Positions 56,009 through 64,000 of a stretch of 64,000 bases of DNA are shown here, piece after piece; the first letter of the stretch is position 1; the number at the start of each line of letters is the position of its first letter. The stretch is taken from the NCBI RefSeq assembly GCF_964355755.1, contig NC_092676.1, positions 10,398,288 to 10,462,287 on the forward strand, written 5' to 3'. A model generated the notes under the pieces. It was given only the letters and a program-made list of their open reading frames with translations. It did not search any database and was not told where the DNA came from. The DNA is from Antedon mediterranea (Eukaryota; Echinodermata; Crinoidea; Comatulida; Antedonidae). The translations under genes and the position numbers were made by a program.

Positions 56009-56505
56009 TAAATAATAAAAGCAATATTATGTTCAAAATGTAAAACTATACAATTTTATAAAAGTATTCAAACAAAACATAATCTTATAATGCAATATAC
56101 CATTTTATCATATACATAATACAGTATATTTATATTATATCGAATCTCTTTTTAATACTGAATATCAATCTTTATATCGTTTTAGCTGTGTAATATAAAT
56201 TTTCTCTGTATACATGTTTGTTTTATCTAGATTTCAACACAATATCAAAATATTTTATATAATCTTTTAACCTCTGTCTGTGTAATATCACTTAAATATT
56301 CATTGATAAATAGATAGATAGACATATAATATACTGTAACCTTCACCATATTGTTTATCATTGCAGTAAAAGTGGGTTGCCCCCACAAAAGAGAGAGAAA
56401 AAAAAGATCAATTTAAAGTAATATATGTTAGCTTAGTGTAATATCTGAAGATAATTTTTTCAGTGATTTGCCTAGGCCTTATGTGAAACTGAACATATTT
56501 TTCAG
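56009..56505. other. no gene seen; possible intron
   Basis: AT-rich, ending in a pyrimidine-poor tract and TTTTTCAG, the acceptor of the next exon-like block. Confidence 0.3.
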
Positions 56506-59500
56506 AACTTGAATTTTCAAATGTTTCAGAATTTGAAGACTACCTCTCCGTTGCGGATGATGGACGATGTGAGTACATAAGATTTAATTTGTTATAATTT
56601 GATGTCTCTTCTTCATATAAAGTTGCAATCTTTAATATATTTTTTAAAGGAAGCTTCCGTTATATATTTAATAAAAATGATTGAAAAACGCTTAAAATGT
56701 AAAAATCATTAATGTGTGTTGTGCTAATTAACTGTTGTTAATGGGTCATCTAAAAATTAGAAGTGTGATATGTTCGAGCAAACTTACCATCATATCTACT
56801 AGTGTAGTATGTTGCACAAGCGTCGTGTATTTCAGCGTTAAAGGTATATAACTGGGGGTGTCACGAAACCTAAGACCACGAAAGCTAAGACCCCTTAAGA
56901 CCTAAGATCACGAAAGCTAAGACCCAAGACCTAAGATTACAAATTCTAAGATATACTACAGCTTAAAAACAATACTTGTTTATCCATACATAATTTTAAA
57001 CACAGTAGGTTTCATTTATTACCATAAATATAATTAAATACTACCGCAAAACATAGATAAACTCACATTATTTTCGCCCGTTGAGTAAATGTATAGTTTT
57101 TCTTTACAACAAACAAACTTGACGGGTTGTTTGTTGGTATATATTTACTCCATTGTGTTGGTTCAGAGAATGTTTTTCTTACGCACCTGCCTTTCTTGTA
57201 TTTTGACTCCAAATTTGTTGACTAACTTTATCCTGAATACCACACTTTAAAATTAGGATTTATAAGTACTTTCAGAAGGAGAAACACATAAAAACAAATA
57301 AATAAATCCTTTAAATTGATGATTTTTAACAGACATGTTTCTTTGTATACTCATAGAGATAACTCCTCGAGCTCCCCCCATGCTCAATGTTTTTGTTTCT
57401 ATGAAGCGCCAAAAGAGCAACATATAGTACAAGTATAAAAACAGAAAGAAAACGAAACAAAAAAACTTATTATCATGATTTTTAAATTAAAATTTATTTG
57501 CCAGTATTTCTTTCTTTGTACTTGCATGATATACTATTATCATTACAATTTTAATTTTACATTGTTCCATCCACACTGTAGATGGACTCCACAGAGTTTT
57601 CAGCCCTCTATATAATTTTTGCTTTTTTGACATTCCATAGAAACAAAAACATTGAACAGGGGTAGGCCTACTGTACTCTGTAGGCTAGTCATGCGAAATT
57701 CGCAAACAGTTTGTGTGCGAGAAAAACGTCTGTAAAATCATCAATTTCAAATTGTATTTGTTACTTTTTATGTGATTCTTTTTCATAAAAGTGCCAATTC
57801 TAAGGTGTGGTATTCAGAATAAATGTTGGGAGTTAAAATACAAGGCAGGTGCGAAAGATAAATATTTGTAATCTTAGGTCTTGGGTCTTAGCTTTCGTGA
57901 TCTTAGGTCTTAGGGGGTCTTAGCTTTCGTGGTCTTAGGTTTCGTGACACCCATATAACTGGCCATGTTGATGTTCCTGGTATATCTTCAGTAGAATTTA
58001 TCCAATTACAAGTGTGTCATTTGGAGAAGAAACCATCCTAATCAAATAAAACTGCTCTACCATAATACACATAGTTTCATTCTTTTGTTATACCTGTAAA
58101 ATGAACCTGATTACCGCCCTTTCACATATTTCAGTTTAGCAAAAATCTGTTGTTTACACACATATGATGGGATACACAATATGTGTAAAGTCAGATCCAC
58201 TGAATAGATTGTTTCATTCTTAATGAAGGCGTACAAATACCAGCGGGGCAATGGCGGGAATCCCAATCGGTTTTTTTAAAAATTCAAGTCGGATCCCCAT
58301 GGGATTGTACTAATCCCAGCGGGAATCCCGACTATAAATCTTGGTGGGATCCCCGTTGGATTTTACGCAAATCCCAGCGGGATCCCACCGGAAATCCCGA
58401 TCGTTTTTTTCTATATAATTCAAGTGGGATGACGATAGGATTGTACGATAAAAATTGCAAGCGAGCAGTGTGGTATCATTAATTCTTGCAACTTCCTCGG
58501 TCCGTAATGGAAATTGATTAGTCAAACAGTTTTGGGGCGTGGAACTGAACGTGTCGCAGCCACAGATAAACCATTTGATCTCTGGAGGTCAGCATTATGA
58601 TCTTGTATTTTATGCTGTACATATCAGACTTTAGTGGGTTTGACGATTATCACTGTACGTTACAATTAAAGTTACCAGATTAGCATATACTGTAGTACTG
58701 TATTAGTAACAATTTGCTCAAAACAAGCAAATTGATTCTTACATACCAATTTTCTATTTTTTTTATTATTAACAAAAACTATGAAACTGTATTAGTAGTC
58801 ATAAAATAAACTGTTATTTAACACAATACTAATTTACATTATTTGCATACAATTTGCATATCTAAACTATTTATTTCCACTACCTCATCTATCGACAAAT
58901 CAAAGGATTTAGTACGGGACAGCCAACATACTAACACACAATTGATGAGAGTCTGTTTAGATAAGTGAAACTAGTGCTGTGTCTGAGCTTCTTAATACCC
59001 ATAAAGCAAGATAACCCACAGCAGGGACTCTTTCATTGCAAATAAATTTTTTCAAACATCATGACCAAAATCAAAAAATGGTTTATAGGGTTGTGCTCTA
59101 TTTGAATAAGCTTTGAGGGCCTGAAACACCCCTGTTCATCAATTGACACCAAAGATTATTTATGAAAGCTCTTAACCTTAGCTGCAGATTGCATATAAGA
59201 CGTTTTAGTTTTGTGTCTACAAGCTACATTTCAATTAAAATATAAACATTTATGACTTTAAATAAACAGCGGCCTCATTGAAGAAAATTGTCTAAACTCC
59301 ATGTACTATTTATTGCTTTGGCATGATGTGCCATCTTCAATTCTAAATATTGAATGTTGTTTTTAATAAAATCAATACAGTTAGTTGATATTCAGCTTGC
59401 CAAGTCCCATGGTTTCGTCACTATGAGCAGAGCATCAATCATCTATTTCTGCTTCATGGCCTTAAACACTCTGTCTGAAAGAGAATCCTATTAATGAATA

Positions 59501-59618
59501 ATATGATTTAGGTACAGCAGCCCGGGAGGAGGGGGGTGGAAGGGGAGATGCAGCCGACACTTCAAGACATGAGGCACTTGCGCTACCTGTTTTTCTAAAA
59601 ACAGGAGGACTAAAGTAA
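56506..59618 (+). CDS. possible last two exons of an unknown host gene
   Basis: Exon-like block 56506-56568 (acceptor TTTTTCAG, donor GTGAGT) reads ELEFSNVSEFEDYLSVADDG when one base is taken from upstream. It ends with one base of a split codon. Block 59512-59618 (after ATGATTTAG) supplies the remaining two bases and stays open as AAREEGGGRGDAADTSRHEA and LALPVFLKTGGLK to a TAA at 59616. The phases match across a 2.9-kb intron that contains the foldback element at 56856-57952. No family is recognised and no upstream exon was found. It is the best candidate for non-transposon coding sequence in this half of the window. Confidence 0.3.
56856..57952. mobile_element. foldback (long-TIR) element with 10-bp target duplication
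   Basis: Ends GGGTGTCACGAAACCTAAGA, inverted at the right. ATATAACTGG is duplicated at 56846-56855 and 57953-57962. The terminal ~100 bp consist of related 15-16-bp units (ACGAAAGCTAAGACC). Further inward the arms stay complementary in patches (CTCAATGTTTTTGTTTCTAT against its inverse near 57640; GAATACCACACTT against its inverse near 57800), so almost the whole 1.1 kb can fold back. The 10-bp duplication suggests a MULE-like transposase. No coding sequence. Confidence 0.88.
58230..58470. repeat. GGGATCCCG-type degenerate repeats
   Basis: AATCCCAGCGGGAATCCCG-like words recur about every 40-60 bp, often self-complementary. Similar words occur near 25370-25450. The minus-strand ORF here is an artefact. 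Confidence 0.5.
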
Positions 59619-59619
59619 A

Positions 59620-61500
59620 GAAGTAAAGAAATATAGAATCATAATGGTTTGCCTCACTTTTTGAAACTTAATAGTGAAACCTATGAAAAATCACCTAGTG
59701 TATGGTACTGTATGTCAAAAAGAAGTGAGTATACAATACCTTCATTCATTTATATCAAATCTTAAATCCCAATTGCCTCATACATTCTTTATGTGCTTCT
59801 ATTAAACTGGAACAGTTTTCTTCGCCTTTCTCCATTATACTACAATTCAATATCAATATATCCTTATTTAGAAGTTAAATAAAGTATTAACACACATTTG
59901 TCAAGGATAAATAAACAATAAATTGTTTTCAGATAAAATTTTGATTCAGCTTATTACTAAAAAAAAAGTGTGGGGGGGGGGGGGAAGGAATAATTTACTG
60001 TATAAATAAAAGTACTACAAAAGGAATTAATGTCTAAATGAATGAATTTGATTCATTCACATATTGCTAAGGCTGAGGTCTGTGATCTAGTTCTACTCGA
60101 CCATTACATCCATCTGTCAACAAATCATTATGGTTTTCTTGCACCTCTGACGTTTTTTGTAATGATTTACTCAACTCTATCCCATAGGCTACTTCAATTG
60201 CTTCTCTAAAAATTCACATCTTAAACTCTTTTTTCTCTTAGTTTTCCACTTTTTATTTCTTTTGTTGAGTGCATTGAGGCTTTGCATAATTAATGCGCTA
60301 TAAGCCCCATTACTTTTTTTATACAGTTGTGGTATTCATTTTTTAAATTATATATCTTTCTTTCTCCATTCTAAATGAATAAATGCCACAAATCACTAAT
60401 CACAGAGGCTGATCTTCAGTTTGGAAATGTATTTATTCTTGGTCCTCAAGCTTAACAGGAAACTGAGGAAATTTATAATAATAATATTACGAGGGTGGTC
60501 CATCCAGCCGAATAAAAATTAACACAAAAAAAACTTTAATTCGTTTCACGAGGAACATAAAAACAAGAAATATTTCTTACAAAAAACGCTGCTCGCTTAT
60601 TGAAAAATATTTTTTATTTCAAATGTTTTTGAATGTGTCATCATTTTATTGTCACATAATAGTTATTTTACCTGAAAAAAATGTAATTTAAAGCAACAAA
60701 TACTTAAATTGTCTGTCAGACAATGGTTTTTGGGTTTCTTTTATATGTGAATAAATATTATAAATATTATACTCAATTTCTGTCACTTTAGTTAATTCTA
60801 TTGCTAAGGTCAAGTCTAGGGGTCACTTCATCACCCTAGATATTTCAAGTGTGAAGTATCCTATTACAAACACAAACTTTCATGGACTGTTTCAATAATA
60901 ATTCAATGAATATCTGACAGTGAATATACCAGAAATGCTTTGGGATTTGTAATTTTAGTATCACATGTCCTAATAGACTCTTTTCCCAGACATAGCAGCT
61001 GGAATCAATAAATTATAGTGGAGTTTCAATTTTCGCAAAACTGTCGTCCTTAGAACTATAACTGCTGCTTGCTTTAGCTTCTGATTGAGTAGTCCTAATG
61101 GGACGTAGCGGGCTAGAGCAGCAGCGTGAAAATGTTATTTCTTATTTTATAGCCATATAGGCTAGGCCTAAATGACCATAACAGCCTCCTCTATAGATCG
61201 CCAAAATTCTTGATGTTCTGTGAGGCCTCCATCATACTTTTATCGGCAGATCTAGCGTTGATTTTCGCGAAGCTAAGCTGAAAATGGATTTCTGAAGGGT
61301 GCTCAATTAATAATTGATTAAAAATAGTTTAATTGAGTAATTTTAAGGGGTGGGTACGAAACTGTATTATTAGCGCCTGATTTTATTTTTAGACACTGAA
61401 GAATGACCCTTTAGTGAACATCTTTAAGTCTAGACTTGACAACTATTTTCGGCTAGAAATGGAATCTAATAGGCACTAGCCTAAACTATTTCCATCAAAC
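59620..61500. other. no gene seen
   Basis: AT-rich; a G-run lies near 59967. No coding frame or TIR was found. Confidence 0.35.
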
Positions 61501-61504
61501 ATTA

Positions 61505-61532
61505 AGTGTAAGTGTAAGTGTAAGTGTAGGCC
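61505..61532 (+). repeat. (TAAGTG)n microsatellite
   Basis: Four tandem hexamers followed by an AGGCCTA-rich segment to about 61640. Confidence 0.85.
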
Positions 61533-61942
61533 TTACTTATACCCTAGGCAATAGAATAGGTGGTATGTGATACTGATAGGCCTAGTATTATTAAGTTAGG
61601 CCTAGAGAGCCAGCCCTATACTAGCTAGGCTACACAAATGAGGCCTCTGGGGTAGGGTAGGCTATTCATTGTTCAGAATACTCAGACATCAGTCAGGACA
61701 CTCACTACTGCATGCAGAGGCTGAGAGAGAAACTAAAAACTGATGACTTACCAAGCATCTCTGGCTTTTTTAGTTTCCGGACAAGCACAACATGGCTTTA
61801 ATTTTGGTTTGTTCTCTTTTGTTCTTTCAGTATCGTTACATGTATCTGGCATTATATTTTTGTGCGTTATAAATCAAGTTTTGTCCTCCACTTTTAATTA
61901 ATAGCCTTAGTTAGGTTAGGCAGGGTAGTACAGTGGGGATCC

Positions 61943-63901
61943 AGTCAAGTCGCCCCATCGCAAAGTCGCCCCATACAAAGTCGCCCAATACAAAGTCGCC
62001 CCATCGCAAAGTCGCCCCAAAACAAAGTCGCCCCGGCACAGTCGCCCCATCGCAAAGTCGCCCCATTGCAAAGTCGCCCCATCGCAAAGTCGCCCCAACG
62101 CAAAGTCGCCCCATCGCAAAGTCGCCCACGGTTTTAATCATATTGGTTGCGTTTGATATCGATTGCGTTGTTACTTTGGTCGCGCTAATGTCGTATACAG
62201 TATAATGTTTATCCTATATACATAATTTGTGTTTTAATTTTTATTTTACAGGTTTTAATGGAGTGATGTGCTTTTTAAAAATCATTAAAAAAATAGTCCC
62301 TTGTTTGAAAGTTCTAAAAAGATTATCCATGATTTATAGTTTCGAAAATGTTAATTTAATATGATTTTAAAATTAGTTACCAGAGCCACAATTACGAATC
62401 TTTCTTCAACCTACGCGTGGATACCAGCTAATTTTTTAGGATAATATTATTATAATAAATGTATAAATGTGTAGTAGCCTAGGCCTTCCTATAGATTTAC
62501 AGTAGTTAAAACAATAACAGTGTTGTTAGACAATGAGTGTTATAGCAATAGGCTACTTATTGATCATTTTGCATTTATTGACAAGTCATGTGTCTTAATT
62601 TTATAATGACTTTTCAAAATAAAGAAATAAAAAAAAAAGGATTTCATCGCCGATATGATTGTTTTACATGCAGTAGTAAAATTAAAACGCTACATTTTGA
62701 CCATGGAAAAACCATCGTACAGTATCGTGTGCGTGTTTTGTAAAAAGGGGAATCCCCGACGGTCAGCAGAAAGACGGCGCAGCTCCGATTGGTTTCAGAG
62801 AATGTTTCAGATGGCGAGACGCCTTTCATTCAACAGCACAATGATAATTTTACTGAAGAAATTCTTTTCAACCCTTTTGGTTAGGCATAGAACATTCTAA
62901 TTATCATGCCTAATAAATATCCTCATATCGGGTATTTATTTAATTTTAAATTAAACAAGACCGTGAAGAGGCACGGAATAATACGTACACGGACGTACGA
63001 CGAATACACACACGCACGTCATCATTTACGACATATAGTGGTGATATGATGCAATTTTATAATGGATATAATGATGGAATTGCCTTTCCAGGCTTAATCA
63101 ATTGTTCATTGTAATTATGTATGTAATAGTAAACTGAATGTTTATAAATAAATTGTTTTACGTAATTTGTTGCATATAAAATAAAAGACACAGACGTAGC
63201 CTACGTTTCCTATAAAATATTTCACATTTAAATAATTATGTACTGTTAAATGACATTATGCTGGATAATATTATAATCTTAAACTATGTTTACAAATTAT
63301 TAATATAGGCCTAATAATAATAATACATATTCATCGACCAAAGTAAAAATAATCTAGATCGTATAACATCATTTTATCGCGACCAAATTTAAACGCGACC
63401 GATTTCGAACGCGACTGATATCATCGTAAAACTCCGGCGGGGTTTCCCCATCTTCAGATGGTGCGTTGTAGCGCGACAACGGCGGAGTAATTACGGGGGT
63501 TTCCCTCTGGTAAGCTAGCACGTTAGTGCGACCGCGGAGTGATTAGTCGGGGGCTTCCTCTCTGATGATGGTGGTGCGTGCCGATTGTGTGACCTGAGAC
63601 TACATGGCGGGGCTTCCCCTTTTTATGCCTACACGTTCCGTGTTATTTTGTGTATCATTGCGACATTTTACGCACTTGTAAACTATTTTTTAACGTTTTG
63701 GGGCGACTTTGCGATAGGGCGACTTTGTGATGGGGTGACTTTGCGATGGGGCGACTTTGCGTTGGGGCGACTTTGCGATGGGGCGACTTTGCGATGGGGC
63801 GACTGTGTCGGGGCGACTTTGTTTTGGGGCGACTTTGCAATGGGGCGACTGTGTAAGGGGCGACTTTGTATGGGGCGACTTTGCGATGGGGCGACTTGAC
63901 T
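61943..63901. mobile_element. TIR element whose ends are 16-bp tandem arrays
   Basis: Left end: AGTCAAGTCGCCCCATCGCA, followed by about eleven 16-bp modules GTCGCCCCATCGCAAA to about 62130. Right end: the inverse array from about 63698 to 63901, closing GGGCGACTTGACT. The first modules of both arrays agree in their private variants (the second repeat is CATACAAAG in each), which shows that they are true inverted termini. Inside the arrays, words such as TTTGGTCGCG near 62178 and CGCGACCAAATTT near 63379 are also inverted. No transposase is present; the ORFs over the arrays are artefacts. A target duplication was not resolved. Confidence 0.75.
62140..63690. other. interior of the modular-TIR element, no gene
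   Basis: Apart from a short plus ORF (62655-62900) without recognisable domains, and a GC-richer stretch at 63400-63620 with repeated GGTTTCCC/GGGGCTTCC words, I see nothing coding. Confidence 0.35.
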
Positions 63902-64000
63902 AGCATCCGTACAGTGTCAGTGACACCAAGACTATCTTTGGTTTATAGGGTCACACGTGAAACCTTGAGGGCAGCACAGTAAATTGATTACGTAATAAGT

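Noticed and set aside
61911-62205. Several ORFs over the GTCGCCCC array
   Set aside because: Low-complexity translations of the 16-bp modules in the element terminus; the same applies to 63585-63906.

Overview
This window is AT-rich eukaryotic DNA that consists almost entirely of transposable elements, many nested inside one another, with only scraps of possible host genes. Short exons bounded by GT/AG sites, non-LTR and Penelope-like retroelements, a tRNA-headed SINE, a Helitron and a MULE with introns all exclude a prokaryote. The 6.0-17.7 kb LTR element has integrase upstream of reverse transcriptase (Gmr1-like order), which is known mainly from deuterostomes. The word AGGCCTA is also frequent. 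I infer a marine deuterostome invertebrate, perhaps an echinoderm; this is an inference, not an identification.

Layout. 1-6 kb: exon-like scraps, an acidic ORF interrupted by a hAT-like TIR element, a protein-kinase relic, a 15-bp minisatellite and a 5'-truncated SINE flanked by a 44-bp duplication. 6.03-17.67 kb: a young Gmr1-like LTR retrotransposon on the minus strand (5-bp TSD GCGAG; LTRs differ only by two indels). It is interrupted by a 3.85-kb palindromic element inside one LTR and by a non-LTR element between protease and integrase. 17.8-18.4 kb: an array of perfect hairpins. 18.5-24 kb: Penelope and LINE relics, a Harbinger-like TIR element, a DUF4806-like exon relic and two 21-bp arrays. 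24-31 kb: a degraded EAR/EPTP-repeat gene, a relic of a conserved invertebrate gene with an SGDID motif, and a 21-bp minisatellite that is open in several frames.

31.2-35.1 kb: a TIR element with 16-bp modular ends carrying a defective LINE. 35.85-52.5 kb: four copies of a long arm sequence in +/-/+/- order. The first pair brackets a decayed gene (N-terminal half of the same family whose C-terminal half lies in the palindrome) and a MULE with an apparently intact six-exon transposase (PHD-like, FLYWCH, MULE domains). The second pair brackets two Penelope-like elements with hammerhead-ribozyme-like motifs. 53-64 kb: a second SINE, a non-autonomous Helitron, a foldback element with a perfect 10-bp TSD, a possible two-exon host gene end, and a TIR element whose ends are pure 16-bp tandem arrays.

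The most interesting threads are (i) the recently mobile palindromic element whose arms encode, outward from the centre, a protein with FEN/PIN-nuclease-like motifs; (ii) a shared architecture of TIRs built from tandem 15-16-bp modules, with one intact MULE transposase as candidate enzyme; and (iii) hammerhead-like motifs in two different Penelope elements.
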